Virus record (IMG/VR): IMGVR_UViG_3300027712_000062
Location: 1 to 42,699 of that record
DNA: 42,699 nt
Strand: one strand, 5' to 3'
Source: a virus
Below are positions 8,426 to 15,986 of the stretch, piece after piece (the first letter of the stretch is position 1; each line of letters begins with the position of its first letter). Below the pieces are notes generated by a model. That model was not told where the DNA came from. It was given only the letters and a program-made list of their open reading frames with translations, and made no database searches. The translations under genes and the position numbers were made by a program.

Positions 8426-8764
8426 TTATTTTTTTACAAAACAGAAAGGTTTTCCATCTTTTATTATTGTAATACCAAGTTCGTCTGAAGGTGAATTAGG
8501 ATCAAATGTTAAATCAACATTATTAACTCTCTTACTTGATTCGTCTTTTAAAGAATGTGTATTAAATGAGACCATATTCAAATCGGACTTTAAGAGTGCT
8601 GAAAAACAATCAGGAAGTATGTTTGGATCAGGAATAGGTCGTCTGTAATCCATTTTATCTGGCTGAACACCAGGTAGGTTAGAAAACTCCATTTCATTTA
8701 TCAGTTGTCCTCTTTTGTAATCAAGAAGATATTTGATTTGATTTAATTGTTCTTGGATATTCAT
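8426..8764 (-). CDS. Leader-tagged small protein
   Basis: I start this at the ATG giving MNIQEQLNQIKYLLDYKRGQ (112 residues) rather than a codon further out, because the class-C leader begins there and an ATATTTATT box sits just upstream. The leader ends I22-N23-E24. The rest is a small domain with DCFSALLKSDLNMVSFNTHS and a final strand GITIIKDGKPFCFVKK. No family recognised. It follows the 8776 gene by 11 bases. Confidence 0.6.
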   Translation of the reverse strand: MNIQEQLNQIKYLLDYKRGQLINEMEFSNLPGVQPDKMDYRRPIPDPNILPDCFSALLKSDLNMVSFNTHSLKDESSKRVNNVDLTFDPNSPSDELGITIIKDGKPFCFVKK

Positions 8765-8775
8765 ACAAATAAATA

Positions 8776-9090
8776 TCACAAAAGTAGATCTTCTAAAAAG
8801 TCGATATACTCAACTCCTTTGAAAATCATTTCTTCTGAATATCTTTCTCTAACCCAATTTGAAAATTGTTTGATAAATTCGTCACGATGAAGTGGAATGA
8901 AAGATGAAAACTCAACTTCCATTTCTCTTAAAGTTTTAACTTCTTTAGTGGAGGGATAATAAACAATCTGTGGTCTTAATTGATCGTCAATGGTGTAAAA
9001 TATAAAAACCATTTTACCAAAAATTTTTGATTCTACGGGAATTAATTCACCATATACCAAATCAAATAATTTTACACTAGCCTTTTTCAT
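8776..9090 (-). CDS. Conserved-looking small protein, unknown
   Basis: A 104-residue protein with a compact alpha/beta look: MKKASVKLFDLVYGELIPV, then KMVFIFYTIDDQLRPQIVYY and a helical half with HRDEFIKQFSNWVRERY. No leader, no membrane span, no recognised motif. It lies between tagged genes, 31 bases after the stop of the 9122 gene, and probably belongs to the same transcript. The call as a gene rests on coding-like composition, conserved spacing and absence of any competing frame. Confidence 0.55.
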   Translation of the reverse strand: MKKASVKLFDLVYGELIPVESKIFGKMVFIFYTIDDQLRPQIVYYPSTKEVKTLREMEVEFSSFIPLHRDEFIKQFSNWVRERYSEEMIFKGVEYIDFLEDLLL

Positions 9091-9121
9091 AGACTATAAT
9101 TTTAAAACAAAAAATTAAAAA

Positions 9122-9598
9122 TTAAACCTCATTAATTTCATCAATCCAATCATCATTCCAATCGCTATCAAATATATCTGATTCAATTACTTCACCTTCA
9201 TATGGTTCATATAAACCATCGGATTGCATGTCTTGTAAAATACTTTTTGTTAGTGGAATGTAACTATCAAAATTAGTTAAATAAGTTTCTTGGACTCTAA
9301 TTGTTTTATCAATAATGTGTAAAATTTCATATTTTTTTAATTCAGGTCTCTTAATTGGTTCCGTCATAAAATTTGGGTTATTAACAAATAAATACATAAT
9401 GTAAGTAACATCTTCAAATTCATTTTCTAAACCATAACTTTCCAACTCTGATTCAATAATTGGATATGCCATTTGGAATTCATTTTCATAGTCTTCTACA
9501 ATATCTTCAAGATCGGGTCCATTGATTTCTAAAGATTCGACTATAGACACTAAAATTGGTCTAAGTGCTTTATCGGGGTATTGTTCTATTTTTCTCAT
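9122..9598 (-). CDS. Acidic hypothetical protein
   Basis: A 158-residue strongly acidic protein (many Asp/Glu, ending DSDWNDDWIDEINEV). The start MRKIEQYPDKALRPILVSIVE lacks the leader signature. Predicted mostly helical with one hydrophobic helix (VTYIMYLFVNNPNF). It overlaps the upstream 9595 gene by four bases (ATGA), implying translational coupling. Function unknown. Confidence 0.6.
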   Translation of the reverse strand: MRKIEQYPDKALRPILVSIVESLEINGPDLEDIVEDYENEFQMAYPIIESELESYGLENEFEDVTYIMYLFVNNPNFMTEPIKRPELKKYEILHIIDKTIRVQETYLTNFDSYIPLTKSILQDMQSDGLYEPYEGEVIESDIFDSDWNDDWIDEINEV

Positions 9599-9996
9599 AA
9601 ATTGTTATTAATATTTTTAATTTTTTCATCGTATTCTTCATTAAATTGTATTTTAACAATTTTAATTCCTACATATTCATCACCAAAAAAATACGACAAT
9701 TCTTCACCAATTAAATAAGTCAAATGATTATTTAATCTATAATCTTTTTCTAAATTATTTTTTAAAGCTTTAAACACATGAAAAATTTTTGTGGCCCTTT
9801 CATCACCATCAATAATTTCAACTAACACATCTAAATAATCTTGATATTCACCAACAGAAATCATTCTTCTTTGACCTGTTATTACAAATTGAAATTGAAA
9901 GTTTATTTTAAGGTCAGCAACAATATCTCCGTCATAATCAAAAACCATATCTTTGATTACCTTATTTATTCTTTCTATGTGTTTTTCTGAAATCAT
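9595..9996 (-). CDS. Small alpha/beta protein with a weak leader-like start
   Basis: A 133-residue protein that starts MISEKHIERINKVIKDMVFD, resembling the ISE/ITE leaders but without a clear (L/I)xE end. The body alternates strands and helices (FQFQFVITGQRRMIS, YLDVLVEIIDGDERATKIF), like the small domains in the 24-29 kb block. It sits five bases after the stop of the 10002 gene and overlaps the next gene by ATGA. Whether the start is a degenerate leader is uncertain. Confidence 0.58.
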   Translation of the reverse strand: MISEKHIERINKVIKDMVFDYDGDIVADLKINFQFQFVITGQRRMISVGEYQDYLDVLVEIIDGDERATKIFHVFKALKNNLEKDYRLNNHLTYLIGEELSYFFGDEYVGIKIVKIQFNEEYDEKIKNINNNL

Positions 9997-10001
9997 ATAA
10001 T

Positions 10002-10862
10002 TTACTTATACTTATTTTCATAATAATGAATCAATTTATTAATTGGGTCGATTAACAATTTAGGATATTCGTTATTTAAAAAATCAATTAATTCTGAAAT
10101 AGACTTAAAACCTTTTGGGGTGTAACTTGTTTGGAAACTTTGGTTATCATAATCATCATAATTATCACCATAATCCTTGTCTTCAAAATATGAACCATCA
10201 ACAGGTGTTCTACAATTCCCATCCCAATAAGGTGTTGCAAAACCAACTAATTTGTAACCCGGGTCATCATATTCAAAAACGATATAGTCACCAAAACCAT
10301 CCCAATTTAAAACTAAATCTACAGTTCCGTCGTCAAAACTATGTTTTTTATTTACTAAATCAGTATAATTAAAAAGTATTTTAACTAATTTTTCAGCAAA
10401 ATCACAATTAATATGCATTTTTTTATCTTTTAATAAAAAAATTATTTGTTCTAAAGATAATCCTGTCAATTCTGAAATTTCTTTAAAATCCATACCATCA
10501 TTATACATTTTATAAATGAGTTTTGAATTTTTATCAAAAGTTGATTCATTAATATTTTTTTCTAAACGAGACATAAAGTAGTCCCTTATTTTTGAATAAT
10601 ATTCATTTGTAACATATCGTTGGATTTGGTTTCTTAATGTCACTTTTTCATCTCCTGTAAGTTTTGTTTGATTTGCAAGTTCATTTGCTAATTTCATTAC
10701 AACAGTGGATTCAAATGGACGATAAAGTCTTTTTTCCAAAGGAGATGGATTACCCCCTTGTAAATAACTATAAACCCCATCCATAGTTGGATCAATTAAT
10801 CTTTCGATCTCACCGATTCGTCTAATAAGACCAAGTTGATTTTCTGAAATTATAACTTTCAT
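10002..10862 (-). CDS. Leader-tagged two-part protein with internal INES site and HTH-like segment
   Basis: The 286-residue protein begins with an ITE/ISE leader (VIISENQLGLIRRIGEIE). Residues 25-103 form a helical domain (STVVMKLANELANQ). An INES sequence then occurs at about 104-107, the same junction as in the polyprotein at 25453. Right after it comes a helix-turn-helix-like segment (YNDGMDFKEISELTGLSLEQ). The C-terminal half has many aromatic and acidic residues (YFEDKDYGDNYDDYDNQS). I infer two cargo units joined by a head-protease-type site. The ATG follows a GTATTTATATAA box. No family recognised for either half. Confidence 0.62.
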   Translation of the reverse strand: MKVIISENQLGLIRRIGEIERLIDPTMDGVYSYLQGGNPSPLEKRLYRPFESTVVMKLANELANQTKLTGDEKVTLRNQIQRYVTNEYYSKIRDYFMSRLEKNINESTFDKNSKLIYKMYNDGMDFKEISELTGLSLEQIIFLLKDKKMHINCDFAEKLVKILFNYTDLVNKKHSFDDGTVDLVLNWDGFGDYIVFEYDDPGYKLVGFATPYWDGNCRTPVDGSYFEDKDYGDNYDDYDNQSFQTSYTPKGFKSISELIDFLNNEYPKLLIDPINKLIHYYENKYK

Positions 10863-10911
10863 GGTTTATAGATTTTTATTTGAAATTTTTTATATAAATA
10901 CCTTGTAAAAT

Positions 10912-10936
10912 AAAAAACCCACCTTATTGGGGTGGG
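10912..10936 (-). terminator. Rho-independent terminator of the 10958 gene
   Basis: On the minus strand: CCCACC-CCAATAA-GGTGGG followed by six T, 20 bases after the stop of the 10958 gene. Confidence 0.85.
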
Positions 10937-10957
10937 AGTTTATAGATATTATTCTAA

Positions 10958-11572
10958 TTAAGATCCAACAACAGGTGTAATTTTTGGATAATAATATTTA
11001 CAATAATCAGTAATCATTCCTTTTACATTTGGATCTGAAACTGAAACTGTTGGCATGTCTCCTTTTTTATACAATTTTTGTGAAAATTGATCATCTCGGC
11101 TAGTTGGGGGTAGTAAAGTTGCTCCTCCACCAGCACAATCATAAGTATAATCTAAATAAGATAACTTACTATTATCAAGATACATTCTTAAATCTTTGGA
11201 AACTGGGTTTGGTAAAATTTGAACAACTATTTCACCATCCCCCAAATAATTATATTTCGGAGTGGATTTACTAAACACACCATAAAGATTTGAATTTGGA
11301 ATTGCAGTTTTCCATTTTTGGGAAATTTCTTGGAATGATGAAAGTTTTGCCCCACCACCACCTGCTTGTGCGTCTCCAGGTGTGGGTCCAGTTCCATAAC
11401 CAATTTTAGTAGCTCCAGCAGGTTGTTGTTCCATAACCAATGGTTTTGAATCACCAAGTTTGGACTCCAAAAGAGCTTTAAATCTAGTGGTGTCAATTAT
11501 CTTACCACCTCTGTGTTGTTCTAAAATTCTATTTTTTTCTTCTTGAGATAAATTATTTAATAAATGTTTCAT
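10958..11572 (-). CDS. Leader-tagged secreted-like or virion cargo protein
   Basis: The 204-residue protein starts with LLNNLSQEEKNRILEQH, a variant of the SEEERxRIL leader at 16065, ending I16-L17-E18. A second possible site (VMEQQ) lies near residue 47, before a Gly/Pro-rich linker (GYGTGPTPGDAQAGGGGA). The rest is beta-rich with two or three Cys (YDCAGGGATLLPP, DYCKYYYPK). It carries an ATTTATAAATA box upstream and its own terminator downstream, so it forms a complete single-gene cassette. No family recognised. Confidence 0.6.
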   Translation of the reverse strand: MKHLLNNLSQEEKNRILEQHRGGKIIDTTRFKALLESKLGDSKPLVMEQQPAGATKIGYGTGPTPGDAQAGGGGAKLSSFQEISQKWKTAIPNSNLYGVFSKSTPKYNYLGDGEIVVQILPNPVSKDLRMYLDNSKLSYLDYTYDCAGGGATLLPPTSRDDQFSQKLYKKGDMPTVSVSDPNVKGMITDYCKYYYPKITPVVGS

Positions 11573-11622
11573 AAAAATTATTTATTTATAAATACATTAA
11601 AAAATCAAAAAAAATAGTTTTT

Positions 11623-11907
11623 TTAAACTTCGATCAAAGATTTTCTCATTTCGTTTTTGATTTTATTATCAATCGAGGAAGACAACGTTCTTTCAACCAT
11701 TGTAATTTCTTTGTTTGTGTTAGAAATTAATCTTCTAACATTAGTACTCTCTGATTCAACATTTGTTGTTAAATCTGAAATTGATTTTTTTACTTCGGTA
11801 ATTTCTTGACTTAAAGATTCCATTTTTTTAAATGCGAACCACAACAATACCAAAGAAAACATTTCAAAAACCAAAAAGGTCGATACGACATAAAAAATTG
11901 TATTCAT
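11623..11907 (-). CDS. Membrane-anchored coiled-coil protein
   Basis: A 94-residue protein with one N-terminal span (about residues 4-27, VVSTFLVFEMFSLVLLWFAF) and a long coiled coil from about 28 to the end (KKMESLSQEITEVKKSISDL and further heptads). The topology, one anchor plus a coiled coil, resembles spanin-like or membrane-scaffold proteins, but there is no lipobox or partner gene to support a spanin call. No leader. It lies between a tagged gene and the DUF2927-like gene. Confidence 0.58.
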   Translation of the reverse strand: MNTIFYVVSTFLVFEMFSLVLLWFAFKKMESLSQEITEVKKSISDLTTNVESESTNVRRLISNTNKEITMVERTLSSSIDNKIKNEMRKSLIEV

Positions 11908-11943
11908 AATAAAAAATATATTAAATTTTATTTTTTTGTAAAA

Positions 11944-12537
11944 TTATTCGTTATAAAGCATTTTAATAATTTCTTTATCAATAGATGAATATTCGGTTGT
12001 TGTTGTCCATCCCTGATAAAAAATACTTTGTGGATACTTCCAAGAATCGTTTAATAAACCAAGAGATTGGGTAAGTTCTTCTCTAAGCAAATGTTTTTGG
12101 GCCTCGATTTCTTTTGTTCGAATAACATCAACATACATAATTCCAGTGTTATTTGGGTATATCTCAAAAAATCCCCAATTGCTTTCCAATAAATTTGAAT
12201 TAACAACATTATATTTTTTTTCAAAATCTTTATAATAACCAAAATATATAAAATAATTTGCCTGATCTTTTGAGTTTACGACTTTGATCTGAATTGGGTC
12301 AATTAAAAGGTTTAATTCATTAACAATTCTATTTAATTCATCTACCAAATAATTTTGATCAGTTTTGTCAACATAGATTTTCATATCTTTTGTCCATTTA
12401 AATGGTTTTTCCATTTTACCTGAAAACTCTGAATTCATTACAACCTCATTATAATAAGATAAAACTTCGGATGAATGTTTTTGTGAAAAAAAATGAAACG
12501 ATAAGAAACAGGATAAAAATAAAATTAAATTTTTCAT
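11944..12537 (-). CDS. Secreted DUF2927-like protein
   Basis: I choose the ATG giving a good signal peptide, MKNLILFLSCFLSFHFFSQ, rather than the more distant start. The 197-residue product then has a domain whose end, HLLREELTQSLGLLNDSWKY followed by PQSIFYQGWTT and a YSSIDKEIIKMLYN helix, matches what I know of DUF2927, a family of exported proteins in which R-E-x-T-Q-x-L-G-L-x-N-D is the conserved core and which may be related to metallopeptidases. It should act in the periplasm or outside the cell. A TATATTTG box 17 bases before the ATG suggests a host-type promoter. No capsid leader. Confidence 0.68.
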   Translation of the reverse strand: MKNLILFLSCFLSFHFFSQKHSSEVLSYYNEVVMNSEFSGKMEKPFKWTKDMKIYVDKTDQNYLVDELNRIVNELNLLIDPIQIKVVNSKDQANYFIYFGYYKDFEKKYNVVNSNLLESNWGFFEIYPNNTGIMYVDVIRTKEIEAQKHLLREELTQSLGLLNDSWKYPQSIFYQGWTTTTEYSSIDKEIIKMLYNE

Positions 12538-12554
12538 AGTTGTAATTATATCTA

Positions 12555-12562
12555 CAAATATA
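12555..12562 (-). promoter_or_regulatory. Host-type -7 box TATATTTG before 12537
   Basis: TATATTTG fits the Bacteroidetes TAnnTTTG box and lies 17 bases before the ATG of the DUF2927-like gene. No clear TTG is seen 17-23 bases upstream. Confidence 0.4.
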
Positions 12563-12576
12563 ATAAATAATTTCAT

Positions 12577-12604
12577 AAAAAACCCCACCTGTAAGAAGAT
12601 GGGG
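12577..12604 (-). terminator. Rho-independent terminator of the 12634 gene
   Basis: On the minus strand: CCCCATCT / AGGTGGGG hairpin then six T, 30 bases after the stop. The same hairpin recurs almost letter for letter at 13977, 15179 and 17974. Confidence 0.88.
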
Positions 12605-12633
12605 TAATTTTTTTTATAAGATCTATTTTAGAT

Positions 12634-13590
12634 TTACTTTCGCATCGGTTGTTTCCCTTTTAAAATGTTTGGTCTTCTTTTTATAAAATTTGATTTTGTT
12701 TTTAATACGTTAGGTTTTATGTGAGAAACGGCATGTCCACCACCATGTCCTACAACACGACCAACTACTTCATGACCAAGTTGGTGTTGAGCATAATGTT
12801 TTCCTGTATGTTTTGTAAAATGTGCAATTTCGTGAGAAATTGCCTCTTCAATTTCATGTAAGAATCCTTTTAATGACCCCAAACCTGATTTCATGGATTC
12901 CAAACCTTTTGTTAAAAAAGGTAATTCTTCAGATAATAACTGAATTCCTTTAGTCATTTGTGAGGATGCTTTACTAAAAAAAGATGATGAACCTTCCATA
13001 ATTTTTGTTAAATACTCAAAAAGTTTTGGGGCTTTTTCCGCCATAGCGGCAATAAATTTTGAAGTTCCTGACTCAGCAAAAGGTGCCATTACAGATTTAA
13101 ATCCTTTTACGAACCTTTGTCCTAATCCAGCTGTTGCCAAACATATGACATCCATGATTAAATTAAACATATTTAACACACCCTTTTTTGCCCATAACCA
13201 AAGATCATAAACTGTATACAGACCCCAAAATACAGGATTTATAATTTCACCAACACCAACAATATCCAAAGCCACCGCAACTGCGGCTCCCTTAATACCT
13301 GAAGCAAACTCCCTAATTGATTCCATGTTTTGTTCAAAAGTTTGTTTTTGTAAAGTTCTTAATGCTGAAATTTCATCTCTTCCAAGTTTTATTCCTTGCA
13401 TTCCAGGAACCAAATACCACCAATCTGATTTTAGTCCCAAATATTTGTCTCCAGCAGAAATTGCTTTGTCTGCTAATTTACCGGCATCATCCCATAAATT
13501 CTCATTTAAATTTTGTTGATCGTTTTCTTCAATTACTCGTTTAACAATTCTCACTAAATCTGACTCTGTAAGTCTAACTACTTTTGACAT
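12634..13590 (-). CDS. Leader-tagged hydrophobic protein with HEIAH motif
   Basis: The 318-residue protein has a class-A leader (RLTESDLVRIVKRVIEE, Glu22) and a second LNE at 28-30. A hydrophobic stretch at about 96-155 (AAVAVALDIVGVGEIINPVF and the following Trp-rich part) resembles the membrane-interacting 'pretoxin' helices of toxin-like proteins. A helical region follows, then HEIAH at 253-257 within a His-rich tail with several HExxH-like and GHGGGH patterns, and a basic C-terminus. HEIAH could be a zinc-metallopeptidase site or simply part of a His-rich tail. It ends in a strong terminator and lies 26 bases after the 13617 gene. Confidence 0.62.
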   Translation of the reverse strand: MSKVVRLTESDLVRIVKRVIEENDQQNLNENLWDDAGKLADKAISAGDKYLGLKSDWWYLVPGMQGIKLGRDEISALRTLQKQTFEQNMESIREFASGIKGAAVAVALDIVGVGEIINPVFWGLYTVYDLWLWAKKGVLNMFNLIMDVICLATAGLGQRFVKGFKSVMAPFAESGTSKFIAAMAEKAPKLFEYLTKIMEGSSSFFSKASSQMTKGIQLLSEELPFLTKGLESMKSGLGSLKGFLHEIEEAISHEIAHFTKHTGKHYAQHQLGHEVVGRVVGHGGGHAVSHIKPNVLKTKSNFIKRRPNILKGKQPMRK

Positions 13591-13616
13591 AAGTTTTTAT
13601 TTTAAAGGAAGAAAAA

Positions 13617-13928
13617 TTAATTTAATGTTACAGGAACTTGTTTGCAATTTGACTCTGTAACCTTACCATTACTACAAGAGCATTTACATTCATATTTCTT
13701 ATTTCCAACATATTTTTGTAAAATGCCAGTATTCATAAATATTTGTTTTAACACATTTCCATCTTTTTTCTCATGAACAATTCGTCTAACCATAGGACCT
13801 CCAATAGTTTTTTCCTTATATCCTGCATTTTTAAGACAAATTGGATCAACAACTTGACTTTCTTCATTAATTACTCGTTCAACAATACGAGCTAAATCAG
13901 ATTCTGTAAGTCTTATAATTTTTTTCAT
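13617..13928 (-). CDS. Leader-tagged Cys-rich small protein
   Basis: The 103-residue protein has the most typical class-A leader, RLTESDLARIVERVINE, ending I20-N21-E22. The body is a small basic domain with six Cys (CLKNAGYKEK near 31, then YECKCSCSNGK and SNCKQ), which could be disulfide-bonded or metal-bound. A 52-base upstream stretch is repeated before the gene at 15544. The gene is followed at 26 bases by the 12634 gene with no terminator, so they are probably co-transcribed. Function unknown. Confidence 0.65.
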   Translation of the reverse strand: MKKIIRLTESDLARIVERVINEESQVVDPICLKNAGYKEKTIGGPMVRRIVHEKKDGNVLKQIFMNTGILQKYVGNKKYECKCSCSNGKVTESNCKQVPVTLN

Positions 13929-13980
13929 AACTTATTTTTTTTATTTAATTTACTAATAAATATATCGAAAATTAAAAAAA
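13929..13980 (-). repeat. Shared upstream module, copy 1
   Basis: These 52 bases before the 13928 start match 15862-15914 except for one inserted base, and continue into the leader codons, which are also similar. The module holds the ATATATTTATTA box. Confidence 0.85.
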
Positions 13981-14002
13981 CCCCACCTGTAAGAAGATGG
14001 GA
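13977..14002 (-). terminator. Terminator of the 14003 gene
   Basis: On the minus strand: CCCATCTTCTTACAGGTGGG followed by GTTTTTTT, beginning at the stop codon of the 14003 gene. Nearly the same hairpin as at 12577, with one outer pair lost. Confidence 0.8.
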
Positions 14003-14413
14003 TCAGTATATATTAGTCTTTTTATTCTTTTTTACATTAAAGTGATATTTATCATCGTATTCAGTCCCAGATTTACTAGTTTTGGTTGTCCAAAACTCAA
14101 TACAATCAATATCAAGACCCGTTTTTTCATTAACATATGAAACAAGGGTTTTAGCAAATAATTTTTTTCTTGTTGCAGCTCTTGGTATAAAATCATTTAT
14201 TTCTTCTCCGGTGTCAGAAGTAACATACATATCTTTTTTACAACCTTTTGCCCTTCCAGACTTTGTATATACTCTAAAAACAAGTTCACCATCATTTGAT
14301 TTTATAGCAATCGTATCATTTTCCCACTCATATGAAATTTTTGGACCATATAATGTATCCAACAACTTATAAATAATTCTTTTATATTGAGATTTGGTGA
14401 TTTCTATTTTCAT
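14003..14413 (-). CDS. Small protein with ITKSQY leader variant
   Basis: A 136-residue protein starting IEITKSQYKRIIYKLLDTLY, a class-B leader variant without a clean (L/I)xE end. The body is alpha/beta with strands ISYEWENDTIAIKSND and LVFRVYTKSG, and a DIDCIEFWTTKTSK end. It resembles in size and layout the small domains at 14417 and 17098. It lies three bases after the stop of the 14417 gene, so the two are coupled. Function unknown. Confidence 0.6.
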   Translation of the reverse strand: MKIEITKSQYKRIIYKLLDTLYGPKISYEWENDTIAIKSNDGELVFRVYTKSGRAKGCKKDMYVTSDTGEEINDFIPRAATRKKLFAKTLVSYVNEKTGLDIDCIEFWTTKTSKSGTEYDDKYHFNVKKNKKTNIY

Positions 14414-14416
14414 AAC

Positions 14417-14749
14417 TCAAGGATCAACAAAATTAAACACCCAAACTGCAGTCCATCTACCATCTTTCTTTGGAAATAATGAAATAAACATATCATCAAT
14501 ATCAGAAGTTATGGGAGAGTTGTCCGAATCGCCATCATGAAATGACTGTTCATGATCATTTGTTTTGATATTAAACCTATACAACGGAACTTTATATGAT
14601 TCTGGATGTCTAAACATAAATGGTTCAACTTTAACACCATCGATTCCTTCATACCAAGGATATTCAGATAAAATATTATCAATATATTTTTCAAATACTT
14701 TAATCTTTCTAAGAGATTCAACTTGATCTTCTGTAATTATTATTTTCAT
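14417..14749 (-). CDS. Leader-tagged small acidic protein (ITEDQ class)
   Basis: The 110-residue protein starts IIITEDQVESLRKIKVFEKY and reaches L27-S28-E29 before the cargo. The cargo is a compact beta-rich domain (VKVEPFMFRHPESYKVPLYR, then RWTAVWVFNF). The ITEDQ start is the same as in the 17098, 35962 and 10002 genes. It overlaps the upstream 14746 gene by ATGA and is followed at three bases by the 14003 gene, so three tagged genes form a coupled unit. Function unknown. Confidence 0.62.
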   Translation of the reverse strand: MKIIITEDQVESLRKIKVFEKYIDNILSEYPWYEGIDGVKVEPFMFRHPESYKVPLYRFNIKTNDHEQSFHDGDSDNSPITSDIDDMFISLFPKKDGRWTAVWVFNFVDP

Positions 14750-15156
14750 AAAAATAAATGAAATCCTCCGTTTAGTATCTTTTCAACATTTTGATCATAT
14801 CTTTTGTTAAACCAATCAATTATCATTTCTTCATTAGGGATAAAATCCATAATTGTTCTATAAATGTCTTCTCTAATATACAAACTTTTTGGATTATTAA
14901 TTGGTATAATTCTACTTTGTGGATCATCTGAATCCCAATAGGAACTTTTAAATGGTTCTACAACTCTAAAGACCATTTTTTTTAGATCAGGTTTATTTAG
15001 ATCAGGGGTATAATACCCAACACTAGTTTTATGAACACTTCTATTGTCTCTAATAACCATAGATTCCAAATTATCTAAGTCCAAGTCAGAAAACATTGAG
15101 TCAAAGAATTTCTCAATAAGTGTTTCGTTAATAATTCTTTTAATTAGATGATCCAT
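14746..15156 (-). CDS. Leader-tagged small protein, paralog of the 28083 product
   Basis: I start at the ATG giving MDHLIKRIINETLIEKFF, because a CTATTTATAATT box precedes it and the leader (class D, ending I9-N10-E11, with a second LIE at 13-15) begins there. The 136-residue product has a KMVFRVVEPFKSSYWDSDD region, then SLYIREDIYRTIMDFIPN and a WFNKRY end. This last block aligns by eye with SLYIPNDIFKELMSDIP and the following EEWFEDTY of the 28083 protein, so the two cargo domains are related. Function unknown. Confidence 0.62.
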   Translation of the reverse strand: MDHLIKRIINETLIEKFFDSMFSDLDLDNLESMVIRDNRSVHKTSVGYYTPDLNKPDLKKMVFRVVEPFKSSYWDSDDPQSRIIPINNPKSLYIREDIYRTIMDFIPNEEMIIDWFNKRYDQNVEKILNGGFHLFL

Positions 15157-15178
15157 AATTATAAATAGTTTATAAAAC

Positions 15179-15206
15179 AAAAAAACCCCACCTGTGAAGA
15201 TGGGGG
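15179..15206 (-). terminator. Terminator of the 15225 gene
   Basis: CCCCATCTTCACAGGTGGGG-type hairpin on the minus strand with a following T run; same family as 12577. Confidence 0.85.
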
Positions 15207-15224
15207 ATTTCTAATATATAATTT

Positions 15225-15473
15225 TTATCTTGTTTCTCTCATTTCATCAACGAATGATTTTAATCTATCCATTGCCATTAATATGTTTCCTGTAATAAAC
15301 GCCGCTTGTTCTCCGTCACCACTTTCTGCAGTTTGTTGCACTTGGTGAAGACCTCTAATAATTTTTCTATATTCCATATCAAATAACTCAGAAGAGTTTC
15401 TATAGTCTTCATTAACAACACGTTTAACAATACGTGATAAATCTTTTTCTGTTAATCTAATTACTTTTTTCAT
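15225..15473 (-). CDS. Leader-tagged small helical protein
   Basis: The class-A leader RLTEKDLSRIVKRVVNE (ending V20-N21-E22) sets the start at this ATG, preceded by a GATATTTATTAAA box. The 82-residue product is otherwise a short helical domain (FDMEYRKIIRGLHQVQQTAE, then NILMAMDRLKSFVDEM). It stands alone between two terminators, a full cassette of box, leader, cargo and hairpin. Function unknown. Confidence 0.62.
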   Translation of the reverse strand: MKKVIRLTEKDLSRIVKRVVNEDYRNSSELFDMEYRKIIRGLHQVQQTAESGDGEQAAFITGNILMAMDRLKSFVDEMRETR

Positions 15474-15507
15474 AATATATTCTTTTTTAATAAATATCAC
15501 ATAAAAT

Positions 15508-15537
15508 AAAAAACCCCACTCTTATTAGAAATGGGGT
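15508..15537 (-). terminator. Terminator of the 15544 gene
   Basis: CCCCA-(13 bases)-TGGGG hairpin on the minus strand with a T run, seven bases after the stop. Confidence 0.8.
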
Positions 15538-15543
15538 TAGATC

Positions 15544-15861
15544 TTATTTATTTTTTTTCTTATAAGGTTCAAAATCTGGTTCATAATTATATTTTTTCTG
15601 TAAACGACCCATATAATTATTAAACTCTTCGTATTCTTCATCACTTAGATTTTCCATATCTTCATCAAAAGTATTTATAAAATCATAAGCATCACCTTCA
15701 AATTCGTCTTTATCTTTTGCTTGAGTGATAATGTCTTTAAATTCTTTCTTTAATTTAGAAAGAGATAATAAATCATGATCACGGTCTGATTCTGATTCTT
15801 TAATAACTCGTCTAACAATTCTTGCTAAATCCGATTCTGTAAGTCTAACTATTTTTTTCAT
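15544..15861 (-). CDS. Leader-tagged acidic helical protein
   Basis: The 105-residue protein has the class-A leader RLTESDLARIVRRVIKE (I20-K21-E22) followed by SESD, the same E-S junction as inside the polyproteins. The cargo is acidic and helical (LSKLKKEFKDIITQAKDKDE, then MENLSDEEYEEFNNYMGRL) with a Lys-rich end. Its upstream 53 bases duplicate those of the 13617 gene, and the leader codons are similar too, which suggests cassette copying with a different cargo attached. Function unknown. Confidence 0.65.
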   Translation of the reverse strand: MKKIVRLTESDLARIVRRVIKESESDRDHDLLSLSKLKKEFKDIITQAKDKDEFEGDAYDFINTFDEDMENLSDEEYEEFNNYMGRLQKKYNYEPDFEPYKKKNK

Positions 15862-15914
15862 AACTTAATTTTTTTTATTTAATTTACTAATAAATATATC
15901 GAAAATTAAAAAAA
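15862..15914 (-). repeat. Shared upstream module, copy 2
   Basis: Near-identical to 13929-13980, one extra A. It carries the same ATATATTTATTA box and A-rich start region. Confidence 0.85.
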
Positions 15915-15986
15915 ACCATCATTCAAAAAACAAAAAACCTTTTTTTTTGTGTGAGTCATTAAATAAGTTATTATATAAAACAAAAT

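Noticed and set aside
12634-13590. Calling the 12634 product a zinc metallopeptidase from HEIAH
   Set aside because: The motif lies in a His-rich tail with several similar patterns and there is no supporting downstream ligand or domain, so only noted.
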